Positions 1-9,047 of a DNA stretch of 64,000 nt are shown one piece after another. The notes below the pieces were generated by a model, which saw nothing but the letters and a program-made list of their open reading frames with translations, did no database searches and had not been told where the DNA came from. The DNA is from Acidobacteriota bacterium (lineage in GTDB: Bacteria > Acidobacteriota > Terriglobia > Acidiferrales > UBA7541): contig JACQDE010000070.1 in assembly GCA_016201285.1 (NCBI GenBank), positions 1-64,000 on the forward strand. Direction: 5' to 3'. A program made the translations under genes and the position numbers. How positions within the stretch are numbered: position 1 is the first letter of the stretch; every line of letters begins with the position of its first letter.

Positions 1-140
1 AACAGGGAAGGAACTCAGCCGTGCGCAAGAATAAAACACGGATACCACCGGAACCAAAAGCCGCTCCGTGCAGACTCACGTTGACTCGCAATGGCACCCG
101 CATCGAAAAAATCACCCGTTCTTCAGCACCCTGCTAGGGG

Positions 141-653
141 CTATTGCGGAATCGGGGTGGAGGTGGCGGTGGCGGCGGCGCCGACGTTGTAGCGAATGAC
201 GTTGGACAGGTCCACGAAGAAATAGCGGTCGCCGGTCTGGCCGGGAATGAAAGGCGCGGCGGTGATGGTGAAGGTGTCCATCTGGCCGTCGCCGTTGGTG
301 TCCACCGGGGAGTAGGTGAAGACGTAGCCGCTCTTGGTGCCGCCGGCGAGGACGACGTCAATCAGGCCGGCGCTGGTGGCGCTGGGAGGAGTGCCGCCGG
401 CGGGGGGGCCGAGGGCGGCGAGCGAAGGCGCGTAACCCACTTTGTAGGTGGACTCGTAGGTGATCTGCACGGTGCATAGCGTCCGCAGCGAGGCGGCGGC
501 GGAGGTTTCGTTGGCGACCATGCGCGAGCGGAGGAGACGCGGAACGGCGATCGCCGCAATCGTGAGAATAATGGCGATGACGATCAGAAGCTCAATGAGA
601 GAAAAGCCGCGGGCTTGCCGGCGGCGAGCCGGGCAATTCGAGCGCATATTCAT
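141..653 (-). CDS. Type IV pilin-like / pseudopilin protein
   Basis: 170-residue class III signal-peptide protein. A short basic leader ends in G16, followed by FSLIELLIVIAIILTIAAIA; F17 would become residue +1 and E21 is the conserved Glu at +5. This is the prepilin-peptidase signature of type IV pilins and type II secretion pseudopilins. The mature part has the N-terminal hydrophobic helix and a Gly/Ala/Thr-rich globular end with a D-N-G-D-G turn that may bind calcium. The ATG at 653 is preferred over an in-frame upstream ATG at 749 because AAAGGATGG lies just upstream of it. No assembly genes are adjacent, so pilus versus secretion use cannot be decided. Confidence 0.85.
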   Translation of the reverse strand: MNMRSNCPARRRQARGFSLIELLIVIAIILTIAAIAVPRLLRSRMVANETSAAASLRTLCTVQITYESTYKVGYAPSLAALGPPAGGTPPSATSAGLIDVVLAGGTKSGYVFTYSPVDTNGDGQMDTFTITAAPFIPGQTGDRYFFVDLSNVIRYNVGAAATATSTPIPQ

Positions 654-1006
654 TGGTCCATCCTTTGGCACGGGGTCGAAGACGAGTGGGCGAATCATAG
701 CACAGGGGCAGGGATTAGCAGGCTGATGAAAAGGTTTTCGACCTGTCATTCCGAGGAGCCGGAGGCGACGAGGATCAGGGGCTAGGGGTCAGGGAAGAAG
801 TGGCGAGTGGCGAGAAAGAGAGTTGAAAAGTTTTAGATAAAAGGGTTAAAGGGAAAGAAAGAATCTCACCGCAGAGACACAGATGCGAAGAGGAAGAGAG
901 ATCCTTCGGGCCGTCGGCCACGGACGACGCCACTAAGGATGGCGGCAGGGAATCGCGTGCGAAAACAGAGAAGGTGCTGGCTTGAGCACGCGATGCCTGC
1001 GACGCT
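654..1006. repeat. Non-coding spacer with dispersed repeats
   Basis: No credible gene. Positions 719-780 carry a copy of the repeat that begins with GCAGGCTGATGAAAA and continues into a GACCTGTCATTCCGAGGAG stretch, also seen near 9998. Positions 865-960 hold an 'accgcagagacacagatg' type repeat and a GATCCTTCGGGCC stretch. These match repeats in other spacers of the window. Confidence 0.6.
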
Positions 1007-1513
1007 TCACTTCTTTCCGAGGAGGAGGGCGACCTGAGAGAGATGGTTGAGGTCATGGCCGGCAATCATGCGGAAAATGTGAGCGACGCTCTCCTTGCCG
1101 CGCTCCTGATGCATGCCGAAGTATTCCCATTTTTCTTTGGGGATGGATTTGAGCAGGGAGAGATTCGCCTCGCGCAGGGCGCGGAAGAGCGCCAGGGAGT
1201 TCTTCGGGTCCTGCTTCGCGTAGTTGGAGGTCTTCGCCCAGTCGTCCTGGTTGAAGGCCTCGATGGGCGCGCCGTTGCGGCTGAGGATGGTGCGGATGCG
1301 GTAGCCGATCACCCATTCGGTTTCGGCCAAATGCGCGAGGATTTCCGTCACTGACCATTTGTCCGGCCCCGGGCGCTTGCCGAGTTTCTTGCGCGGGATG
1401 CCGCGGACGAGTTTGGCGAGTTTGCCGGCAGTGGAGCGCTGAATCTTCTGCGGGTCGTGGCCTTCAATGTAGCCGAGGATGCGGGCGGTGTATTGCTGGG
1501 GCGTTTCGGTCAT
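1007..1513 (-). CDS. DinB-like four-helix protein
   Basis: 168 residues. The layout fits the DinB/YfiT-like fold: W-S-V-x-E-I-x-A-H-L-A-E-x-E near residue 50, then a C-terminal A-G-H-D-L-N-H-L-S-Q-V. The three histidine positions match the metal site of DinB/DUF664-type putative metalloenzymes, some of which are bacillithiol- or mycothiol-dependent transferases. The start at 1513 follows AGGAGG at good spacing; the reading frame stays open upstream but without a better site. Substrate unknown. The SDR gene upstream ends 61 bases away and reads in the same direction, so co-transcription is possible. Confidence 0.8.
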   Translation of the reverse strand: MTETPQQYTARILGYIEGHDPQKIQRSTAGKLAKLVRGIPRKKLGKRPGPDKWSVTEILAHLAETEWVIGYRIRTILSRNGAPIEAFNQDDWAKTSNYAKQDPKNSLALFRALREANLSLLKSIPKEKWEYFGMHQERGKESVAHIFRMIAGHDLNHLSQVALLLGKK

Positions 1514-1574
1514 CGTTCCTCCTGAAAAAACGAAAAACGAAAAGCGCGCGAAAAGGCGGCGGCGTGAAGCCCCG

Positions 1575-2420
1575 CTACTTGCGGGATTTCTCCATCGTTT
1601 CCCAGACGGCGTCCGGGACCGCGAGGAGGTCGTTGAACTCGCCGGCGCCGCGCAGCCAGAGCGCGCCGTCAATGGTGACGCATTCGCCGTTCACATATTC
1701 CGCGAGCGGCGAGAGGAGATAAACAGCCAAATTGGCCAGCTCGTCGTGACGCCCGAAGCGCTTCATGGGGTGCGCATTCTTGGCGTGCTCCTCGAATTCT
1801 TTCGTCGGCATCAGACGCGACCACGCGCCTTCGGTGGGAAACGGTCCGGGCGCAATGGCGTTGAGACGGATTTTATGGCGCGCCCATTCGACGGCGAGCG
1901 AGCGCGTCATGGCCAGCACACCGGCCTTGGCGCAGGCGGAAGGCACCACGAAGCCGGAGCCGGAACTGCTGGAAGCATAGGTGGTGACGATGTTGAGGAC
2001 GTTACCGCCGGTTTTTCCGGCGATCCAGCGGCGGGCCAGCGCGTTGGTGCAGTAGAAGGTGCCGTTGAGCACGATGCTGACCACGGCGTTGAACGCGTTG
2101 GCGGAAAGTTTTTCGGTGCGGGCGATGAAGTTGCCGGCGGCATTGTTGACCAGCGTGTCCACGTGACCATATTCGGTCTCGGCGGCGTCCATCAACTGCT
2201 CGACGGCGGCAGGGTCGCGGACGTCGCAGGAAGCGTAGGCGGCGTTGCCGCCGGCGGCGCAGATTTCGTCCGCGGTTTTTTGCAGCGGTTCTTCGCGGCG
2301 GCCGGTCAGGAAAAGTTTTGCGCCAAGCTCGGCGAAGCGCAGGGCCATCGAGCGGCCGAGGCCGGTGCCGCCGCCGGTGATGAGAATGACGCGGTCTTTT
2401 AAGAGGTCGGGCTGGTACAT
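1575..2420 (-). CDS. SDR-family oxidoreductase (2,4-dienoyl-CoA reductase-like)
   Basis: 281-residue classical short-chain dehydrogenase. TGGGTGLG near residue 16 is the dinucleotide loop and NNAAG near residue 91 the structural motif. The usual catalytic Y-x3-K is altered: at the expected place it reads P-S-A-C-A-K, so Lys is kept and Tyr replaced by Ser. That pattern, with a Tyr about ten residues earlier (T-Y-A-S-S-S), resembles peroxisomal and mitochondrial 2,4-dienoyl-CoA reductases, which shift the Tyr. A role in unsaturated fatty acyl-CoA reduction is therefore likely, and it fits the acyl-activating enzyme nearby. Exact substrate is inferred. Confidence 0.82.
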   Translation of the reverse strand: MYQPDLLKDRVILITGGGTGLGRSMALRFAELGAKLFLTGRREEPLQKTADEICAAGGNAAYASCDVRDPAAVEQLMDAAETEYGHVDTLVNNAAGNFIARTEKLSANAFNAVVSIVLNGTFYCTNALARRWIAGKTGGNVLNIVTTYASSSSGSGFVVPSACAKAGVLAMTRSLAVEWARHKIRLNAIAPGPFPTEGAWSRLMPTKEFEEHAKNAHPMKRFGRHDELANLAVYLLSPLAEYVNGECVTIDGALWLRGAGEFNDLLAVPDAVWETMEKSRK

Positions 2421-2579
2421 GGCGTCTCCTGGAAGAGGAGCGACATATTAAGACGTTTCGGAGGAGTTGGAAAGTTGGAAGATGGAAAAGTGATGAGGTT
2501 GAAGAGTAGGGGAGTTGCTGGGGGATCCTTCGGGCTGATCGAAAGCGTCGGCCCCCAGGATGACGAGGCGACGCGGGCG

Positions 2580-3074
2580 TCAGGGGGAAGGCGGGCGGTG
2601 GGACGAGAGGGAGTAGTTGCGGATCGCGCCGAAAGTGCAGACCCCCACGTGGAGGTAGGAAACCCAGCGCTCGAGGCGGTGATGGTTGGTGCGATGGAAA
2701 AGATAGGACAGGCCAACGGAAGTGAGCGCGCCGGCGGCTTCGATGGCGGCGAAGGCGGGCTTGTTGTCCACAACCTCGTTGGTGAGGAGGATTTCGTTCC
2801 GGCCGCGGCGCCGCATGTTGCCGGTGGAGTGGAAGTCGAGCGCGCGGGAAGCGGCCACGCTGGCGAAGAGCCAGGAGTTGCGCCGGTCCCAGAAGCGATG
2901 CGAGAGCGGCGACGAACGGGGGGCCGCGCCGGCGTTCACCTGCGCGTCCAGCGCGCGCTGCGGCTGGGGTTGTTCCGGCAATTGCGACTGCTGCACCCCG
3001 GTGCTTTGCTGGGCGAAGCTTGCGGCGGCAAAAGGAAAAAAAGTCACGCAAAACAGGCATGCGGTTCGACGCAT
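2580..3074 (-). CDS. Exported protein of unknown function
   Basis: 164 residues with a signal peptide (MRRTACLFCVTFFPFAAASFA, cleavage expected before QQST). After a Gln/Pro-rich stretch comes a segment with a short hydrophobic part (AIEAAGALTSVGLSYLFH) and a His-rich end (R-T-N-H-H-R-L-E-R-W). Proteins of this form occur next to unrelated genes in Acidobacteriota, but I recognise no family. The ribosome-binding site is weak. Confidence 0.6.
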   Translation of the reverse strand: MRRTACLFCVTFFPFAAASFAQQSTGVQQSQLPEQPQPQRALDAQVNAGAAPRSSPLSHRFWDRRNSWLFASVAASRALDFHSTGNMRRRGRNEILLTNEVVDNKPAFAAIEAAGALTSVGLSYLFHRTNHHRLERWVSYLHVGVCTFGAIRNYSLSSHRPPSP

Positions 3075-3212
3075 CGCAACGATTGTAAGGCAGCAGTTGA
3101 TTGAGTCAAGGAAACAAAGTGTTACCGTGGAGACGCTGGGAGAAAAAAGAGAGTAGCGTCCCAGATATGCCAGCCTCCCGACAAAAAGCGCCGGGACAAG
3201 TTCCGGCCGCCG

Positions 3213-6149
3213 CTAAGAGGCGCGGAGGGTTTGCATCATGGAAGCGACGATGGCGCGGAGCTGTTCGGCGGCGCCGGCGTAGAACGCTTCGCCGGCGGAG
3301 ACAACGGCGGTTGCCACGGCCTGGCCCTGTGCGCGGAGATCCTTCGCTTCGCTCAGGATCACGGAGGTCACGGAAGCAGAAGGCTGCGTCCGGGCGCCAG
3401 CCGGAGCAGCGGGGGCGAGGACGTCGCAGCCGGGACGGGCCGCGGCGGCGCCCAGGCGCGTCCCGGCGGCCGAGGAATCCGCAAGCGAAAAAACGATGGG
3501 TCGGCCGTAGGCCATGCGGGCACGAGCGCGGACGCGCGAGCCGGGGAAGAGCGAGCGCCAGTTGAAGGGGCGGCTGCGGGGCCAGATTTCGAAAATGTTT
3601 TCCAGCGCCACCGGGACAATCGGTGCGCCGAGGTTGAGCGAGAGGATCGGCGCGCCTTTCTTGAATTTCTTGATCTCGCCGTCGATGGTGCGCTCGCCTT
3701 CCGGAAAGAGAATAAGGATCTTGCCGTGTCGCAGGCCAAACGCGCCGGCCTGCATGGCGCGAAGGAGGTTGGTGTCGGGGTCCACGGGCACGATGTTCAT
3801 CTGGCGGGCGAGCCAGGCGGTAAAGGGCGTGGCGAAATATTCGCTGGCGCCGACGAAGAAAAGATTTTTCAAGTGGCGAAACGGCAGCGCGCTGGCGAGC
3901 AGGAATGCATCGAGATAACTTTCGTGGTTGGGACAGAGCAGGAACGGGCCTTTTTCCGGGAGATGCTGGCGCCCGCGGACGCGGAAGCGGAAAAAGAGCC
4001 GGGCGAACACGTAAGCGAGTTTCAACACCACAAAGAAAAGCGCGGCGACCACGGGTCGCGGGCGAAGCAGTTCGTGGAGGACGGCATCGTCTTCGAGGTC
4101 GGCCTGCAGGATTTTTTCCCAGGGGTCGCGGGAGTCCGCCGTTTCGAAGCGTGGGTGCGCGAGGCCGCCCGCACCCGCTTCCTCTGACAAGCAGGCATCC
4201 ACAAGCTCGCGGACGGTGTAAATGCTGTGAGCGACCTCGTCGGTGACATGGCTGCCGAAGAGAACCTGGAGCTGCGTGAGCAACTCGACGCGCTCCATGG
4301 AGTCCAGGCCGAGCTCGAGCTCGATATTGGCGTCCGGATGGACGGCTTCAGGGGAGCGGGTGGCGGCGCGGACGACTTCCAGAGCCCGGGCAACGCGGGG
4401 CGCGGCCGCCCAGGCGAGGTCTTCCTCGCGCATCGAGCGCGCAGAGGTGGCGGATTCGGATTCGGCGCCGCCGGCCAGCACGCGCTCCTGGATCTGGAAG
4501 CGCTTGAGCTTGCGCGTGGTGGTGCGGGGCAGCTCCTCGTTCCAGATGTCGTAGCTCAAGGCGCGCTTGTGCGAAGGCAAGCCGACGGAGAGGCTTTCGA
4601 TTTCGAAACGGAGAATTTCTTTCGCGTTGAGGATTTTCCGTTCGCGCATCAGCTCGAAATTCGGGACGACGACCGCGTGGAGGCGCTCGGCCGCGGGCTC
4701 GCCGGGACGCGCGAGGCCGAGAACGCAGATTTCCTTGATGAACGGCGACTGGAGATAGTGGGCTTCGATTTCTTCCGGGTAAAGATTCTTGCCGGAGCTG
4801 GTGATGATGATTTCTTTCTTGCGGCCGGTGATGTAGAGGCGGCCATCGGGATCGAGGTAGCCGAGGTCGCCGGAGTGGAGCCAGCCGTCGCGGAGAGTCT
4901 CGGCGTTGGCGTCGGGGCGGTTGAAGTAGCCCTGCATGACGATGTCGCCGCGGATGCAGACTTCGCCGTCTCGGGCGCCGTCTTCGGCGGAACCGTCAGG
5001 CGGAAGGATCTTGATCTCCACGCCCTTGAACGGCCGGCCGACGGAGGCGACGTGCGGGTCGCCGAAATTCACCAGCGTGGCGGCGCCGGAACATTCCGTG
5101 AGGCCGTAGGCCTGGAGAATGTCCACGCCGAGGTCGAAGAGGTCGCGGCCGATGGCGGCATCGAAGCGGGAGCCGCCGGTGACAAAGAATCTCATGCGCG
5201 AGCCGAGGAGCTCGTGTACCGGGCGGAAAAACTTTTTCCCGAGATTGATGCCCGGGCCGCGGCGGAGCGCGCCGTTCAATCGCAACAAACGCCGGAACAG
5301 GAAGCGGCGGACGGGACTGGAAGCCGCGACTTTCTCCATCACGCGCTGGTGAATCAGGTAGAAAAACTGCGGGACGCAAGCGAGAACGGTGATGCCGCGC
5401 TCGCGGAGGGCGCGGAGGAGCTCGGTGGTGTTGAGCTGCTCGAGATAGACGACGCTGGCGCCGACGCAGAAGGGCAGCATCAGGTTGGCGACCTGCGCGA
5501 GGGCGTGGAAGAGCGGGAGGACGCCGAGAATGGCGTCGGCCTCAGTAATGTGGACGCGGTCGAACACGGCGGCAGCCTCGGCGAGAAGATTGCCGTGGGT
5601 GAGGACGACGCCTTTGGGGTCGCCGGTTGTGCCGGACGAATAGAGGATGACGGCCGGATCGGTGGGGGCAGCAGGACAGGGAAACGGTGGCGCCGGAAGC
5701 TGGGCGCCGGCAAACGTATCCCAGTCCGCGAGGCCTTCGGCGGCGCCATGCAGGAGAACGATTTCAGGGGAGGCGCCGGAAGCGGCAATCGCGTCGCGGG
5801 CGGCGGCGAGAAACCTCGGGGCCACGAAAAAGAGCTTGGCGCCGGAGTCGCGGAGAAGCGCGGCGATCTGCCTGGCTTTGTACGCGGTGTCGAGCGGGAC
5901 CGCGACACCGCCGAGGCGCTGGACGCCGAGATAGGCGGCCACCCAGCGGAAATCGTTGTCGGCGAGGATGGCGCAGCGGTCGCCCCGGCCGATACCGCGG
6001 GTGTGGAGTGCAGCGGCGACCGACTCCGCGGTGCGGTGCAGCTCGGCGAAGGTGTGGGAGTCCACCCGGTCCGGGTGCTGGACTTCGACAGCGGTGCGTT
6101 CGGCGAAGCGCCCGGCGATTTCGGTGAATTGGTCGTAAAAACTAGGCAT
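3213..6149 (-). CDS. Acyl-ACP/CoA ligase - carrier domain - PlsC acyltransferase fusion
   Basis: 978 residues in three parts. Residues 1-560 are an AMP-forming acyl ligase: ILYSSGTTGDPKG (168-180), LQAYGLTECSG (345-355), SGDLGYLDPDGRLYITGRKK (426-445). Residues 580-655 are an acyl-carrier-like domain with the phosphopantetheine serine in L-G-L-D-S-M (S617). Residues 695-890 are a PlsC/LPLAT acyltransferase with N-H-E-S-Y-L-D (H742, D747) and FPEGER (815-820). It probably activates a fatty acid, holds it on its own carrier and transfers it to a lysophospholipid or other hydroxyl. Bacterial Aas has the reverse order (PlsC first). Between the PlsC core and the C-terminus, residues 885-945 include V-I-L-S-E-A-K-D-L, a translated dispersed repeat. 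Confidence 0.88.
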   Translation of the reverse strand: MPSFYDQFTEIAGRFAERTAVEVQHPDRVDSHTFAELHRTAESVAAALHTRGIGRGDRCAILADNDFRWVAAYLGVQRLGGVAVPLDTAYKARQIAALLRDSGAKLFFVAPRFLAAARDAIAASGASPEIVLLHGAAEGLADWDTFAGAQLPAPPFPCPAAPTDPAVILYSSGTTGDPKGVVLTHGNLLAEAAAVFDRVHITEADAILGVLPLFHALAQVANLMLPFCVGASVVYLEQLNTTELLRALRERGITVLACVPQFFYLIHQRVMEKVAASSPVRRFLFRRLLRLNGALRRGPGINLGKKFFRPVHELLGSRMRFFVTGGSRFDAAIGRDLFDLGVDILQAYGLTECSGAATLVNFGDPHVASVGRPFKGVEIKILPPDGSAEDGARDGEVCIRGDIVMQGYFNRPDANAETLRDGWLHSGDLGYLDPDGRLYITGRKKEIIITSSGKNLYPEEIEAHYLQSPFIKEICVLGLARPGEPAAERLHAVVVPNFELMRERKILNAKEILRFEIESLSVGLPSHKRALSYDIWNEELPRTTTRKLKRFQIQERVLAGGAESESATSARSMREEDLAWAAAPRVARALEVVRAATRSPEAVHPDANIELELGLDSMERVELLTQLQVLFGSHVTDEVAHSIYTVRELVDACLSEEAGAGGLAHPRFETADSRDPWEKILQADLEDDAVLHELLRPRPVVAALFFVVLKLAYVFARLFFRFRVRGRQHLPEKGPFLLCPNHESYLDAFLLASALPFRHLKNLFFVGASEYFATPFTAWLARQMNIVPVDPDTNLLRAMQAGAFGLRHGKILILFPEGERTIDGEIKKFKKGAPILSLNLGAPIVPVALENIFEIWPRSRPFNWRSLFPGSRVRARARMAYGRPIVFSLADSSAAGTRLGAAAARPGCDVLAPAAPAGARTQPSASVTSVILSEAKDLRAQGQAVATAVVSAGEAFYAGAAEQLRAIVASMMQTLRAS

Positions 6150-6440
6150 AGACCCAGGGGGGAGGTCCCATCAGGCTGAGAGTAATCCGGAATGGGGAAA
6201 AGGGAAAGAGGGAAAGAAAAGGAAATGCGCCGCCGAGGCACAGAGACACAGAGCAAAGAGGGTGCAGGGTGTCGGGTTAGGTAGCATGAAGCAGCCAGCA
6301 GGCGGGGGGGGGGTGCGAAGGTTAGAGGGTAGAAGAGTGGCAGAGTTGCAGAGTAGCAGAGGGATCCTTCGTCGGCCGTCTTTCGGTTCGCCGCCCTTCG
6401 GCTTCACCCGGGGCAGGTGGTGTTAGGCGGGCAGGATGAG
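6150..6440. repeat. Repeat-bearing spacer
   Basis: No gene seen. It holds an 'aggcacagagacacagag' repeat at about 6234-6254, a run of eight G near 6303, and a GATCCTTCG repeat near 6362, all of types present elsewhere in the window. Confidence 0.55.
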
Positions 6441-7313
6441 TCACTGCTCGCTGGATTTTTTGGCGGTGGTGGAGTGGCGGGCAATGAGAGCGGAGCGAGT
6501 GGTGCTGAGCGTGAAGGCGAGAGATTCGCGGGGGACGCCTTCGACAAAGGGACGGATGATGAGGTCGAGAAGGAAAGGGATATCGCGGGTGAGCGAGACC
6601 GATTCGCACTGGATGTAGGTGCCGCCGTCTTTTTCGAGATAACGCCAGTAGGTGTTCATGCGCCAGAGGTAGCCGCTGTCGTTGCCGACGGGCTTTTCGG
6701 GGCCGTCGGGCTTGTCGTGGTCTTTGACCTCGGCAATGCGCGTAGTGCGGGTGCGGGTCTGAAGGCGGTGCGCGTCAATGGGGAGGTAGCGGACGTCGTG
6801 CTCGGTGTTGTGGACGGTGGTGACGATGGCCTTGTGCTTGTAGAAGCGGAAAAAAACCTTAAAGTCGTTGCCGTCGCGCGAAAGGATGCGGGACTCCATC
6901 ACATCGGGCTTGTAGATTTCGGCGTGCCGGTCGTACTGCTGCGCGAGGGCGATAGCCTCAGCGAGCGAGATGCCGGGGACAAAGACCGTGCCGATCCAGT
7001 GGTGGATGAGGGAATCGTCGTCCTGGATGGGCTGGCCGTTGTCGAGGGTCTTCAGTTTTTCGATCACCACGTCGCCGCTGCGCAAGTGTTCGTAGGCCCG
7101 CATGTGTTTCGGCGCGGGCAGCGAGTCCACCCAGAGGAAGGGATCGGACTTCTGGATTTCAGCGTCAATGCGGGCTTCGGTGAGGCGGATGTAGCGGTCG
7201 AAGGTTTCCAGCGATTTCTTCTTGAGCTCGGCGGCGGGCGCGGGCGGGGCGAGCAGGCCGGCGCACAGCAACGCGGCGGCGAACCGTTGGAGCACCATCG
7301 GGCGCGCGATCAT
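6441..7313 (-). CDS. Exported protein, unknown function (possible START/SRPBCC-like fold)
   Basis: 290 residues. A signal peptide ends at PAPA-AE near residue 28. The body has charged helices followed by alternating strands such as D-F-K-V-F-F-R-F-Y-K-H-K and Y-L-W-R-M-N-T-Y-W-R-Y, then a long C-terminal helix. This layout recalls SRPBCC/START-like lipid-binding domains, but I see no decisive motif. It is followed by the ligase/acyltransferase gene in the same direction, so a lipid link is possible but inferred only from position. Confidence 0.6.
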   Translation of the reverse strand: MIARPMVLQRFAAALLCAGLLAPPAPAAELKKKSLETFDRYIRLTEARIDAEIQKSDPFLWVDSLPAPKHMRAYEHLRSGDVVIEKLKTLDNGQPIQDDDSLIHHWIGTVFVPGISLAEAIALAQQYDRHAEIYKPDVMESRILSRDGNDFKVFFRFYKHKAIVTTVHNTEHDVRYLPIDAHRLQTRTRTTRIAEVKDHDKPDGPEKPVGNDSGYLWRMNTYWRYLEKDGGTYIQCESVSLTRDIPFLLDLIIRPFVEGVPRESLAFTLSTTRSALIARHSTTAKKSSEQ

Positions 7314-7999
7314 GGGGTGTCTCCTGTTCCCGGCAGCCGCGGGGAAAGTGTCGCCCGAAGACGGCGGTGGAAGAAGGGGGCGCCTTTTCCTTTCAGTGCG
7401 TTCGATGCGTCCGGCTGTTGCATGACTCTATTAAAGGGCAAGGCGTGTGCCAAGCGGAAAGTGAAAAAGGGGAGAGGGTTGAAGAGTTACAGAGTGGCCG
7501 GGTGACCGAGTGACAAAGAAATTCTTCGCTACGCTGAGGATGACACTGGATGACGGGTTGGCGGCGTGAGCTTTAAGGAGCTTGCCGGAGAGAATTTCAG
7601 GGGGAAAAACTGGCGGGTTGGGTGGCACGCTTACGATCCCATTCGGAACCGTCGTCCCCGCAGCGCAGCTCCCAACCCGTTGCGTGGAGATTAAAAAAAG
7701 CTAATGCGCGGAACAATGGAACGGAGGGTCTAGCCGGGTCGGTACCCGGGTATTAGTACTGGAAGCGGCGGTTAAACGGCTGAAGAGTTAAAGAGTTAGG
7801 GCGGCGCGGATGCTGCCGAAGAACTGCGGGGTGAGGCTGGTGGGGGTGCTGACACTGGCGCTGCTCGCGTGCTGGGTTGAGGTTCGAGGCCGGGGCCCGC
7901 GACAACCCCGGTTCCCATGATGGGCCCCGCCTTCGGGAACAAAAGGGCGGGGCCCTGAAGTCATGGGTGGGTCCGTGAGTGCCGCACCGAGGGAGACGC
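7314..7999. repeat. Long spacer with hairpins and repeats
   Basis: No coding sequence supported. Notable items: a repeat with ATTCTTCGCTACGCTGAGGATGACAC near 7522-7548; a 9-bp stem CGGGTTGGG/CCCAACCCG at 7614-7622 and 7671-7679 closing a 48-base loop; CCGGGT/ACCCGG at 7734-7749; and a perfect 10-bp stem GGGCCCCGCC/GGCGGGGCCC at 7922-7931 and 7946-7955. The last lies just past the stop of the protease gene and may end its transcript, although no T-run follows. Confidence 0.55.
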
Positions 8000-8809
8000 C
8001 TACTCGGCTTTATTTTCCCTTGTCCAGAAGACGAACGTGTAGATGTGGTTTCCGCCGCCAAAATCGAGGTCATGGACGGAAACGCCCTTGGCGCGAGAGC
8101 CCTTGACCTCCCGGCCCCACTGCGCAGGCGTGTCGAATTCCACATCGGTCATGGCGGAGGGCATTTTGCTGATGGCTTGCCCGACGGTGGTCGAGCTGTC
8201 GAGGTGGGTGTAGATGGTCACCAACTGGTCGTAATCATGCGCATTGGGATGCTCGTTGTCAGGCGGCCCGTACGGGTTGTTCGTGTAGTCCATACAAGTT
8301 CCCAAATTCGTGTTGGTGAAGTTGGTGTCCTGGTGGTCGAGGCCCAGGGTGTGCCCCACTTCCTGGCAGCTCACCAGGTTGCGCCAGCCCGGGGTGTTAT
8401 ACGTAGCGGTATTGAAGTAGGTGTCGTTCAGCTTCACCGTGCCCTGCGTGATGTGGCTGCCACTGATCCATACCTGAGCCACGCCGAGCCAGCCAGTGTT
8501 GCCGTAGGTCGAATCGCAGACCTCGACCCGCCCGGCAGTGGGCCGGCAGTTCTTCGGATTGGCCAAGCCCGGCACTACCGTCGTGTCCAACGCGGTGGAC
8601 AGGCTCCAGTCATAGGCCGTGGTTCCCAGATACGAATCCCACTGCGTGGACACGTTGTCGCCCAGCTTCAGCGTAAACGGATTGCTCGTGCGCGCCCAGT
8701 GGTAACCGCCCCACGAATGATTTGCCAACACGAGGACGGGGGTCACCACGGAGGCTAAGGCCACCAACAAAACGACAAGCACCACATTCCGGCGGGGTGT
8801 CATGGACAT
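8000..8809 (-). CDS. Secreted matrixin-like metalloprotease homologue with altered zinc motif
   Basis: 269 residues. An N-terminal hydrophobic signal ends near LVLA-NH. Residues 147-160 read S-C-Q-E-V-G-H-T-L-G-L-D-H-Q: the matrixin/metzincin zinc helix H-E-x2-H-x2-G-x2-H with Gln149 in place of the first His, while E150, H153 and H159 are kept. A following C-M-D-Y (172-175) matches a Met-turn. Several cysteines suggest disulfides. Start at 8809 is set by AGGAG six bases upstream. It could be a protease with a changed ligand set or a non-catalytic binding protein. Loss of one zinc ligand is read directly from codon CAG. Confidence 0.8.
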   Translation of the reverse strand: MSMTPRRNVVLVVLLVALASVVTPVLVLANHSWGGYHWARTSNPFTLKLGDNVSTQWDSYLGTTAYDWSLSTALDTTVVPGLANPKNCRPTAGRVEVCDSTYGNTGWLGVAQVWISGSHITQGTVKLNDTYFNTATYNTPGWRNLVSCQEVGHTLGLDHQDTNFTNTNLGTCMDYTNNPYGPPDNEHPNAHDYDQLVTIYTHLDSSTTVGQAISKMPSAMTDVEFDTPAQWGREVKGSRAKGVSVHDLDFGGGNHIYTFVFWTRENKAE

Positions 8810-8905
8810 TTGCGGCTCCTCTCTCTTCTCTTCCCGCCCCTGCCTGGCAGCGGGATAGTGTTCTCAAATGACCGGGGACTGCCCAGATGGACTCGGATCA
8901 GGTTT

Positions 8906-8933
8906 ATTCTACAGATTCTTGACTTCTTGTCCA
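8906..8933 (-). promoter_or_regulatory. Putative sigma-70 promoter for the matrixin-like gene
   Basis: Read on the minus strand, TGGACA (8933-8928) and TAGAAT (8911-8906) are separated by 16 bases. Each hexamer is one base away from consensus. It lies about 95 bases upstream of the ATG at 8809. Confidence 0.45.
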
Positions 8934-9047
8934 CCCCAAAATGAGAAGGAGCGATTTTTCTAGAATCTATTGCCTAACCCGATTTCGCCCCTGCGCAATC
9001 AATGACTCAGGGCGGTTTTGCGACAGGTTCTAGCCACCAGGTACGGG

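Noticed and set aside
4227-6179. 650-codon open frame on the plus strand
   Set aside because: Opposite the AMP-ligase domain of the fusion protein.
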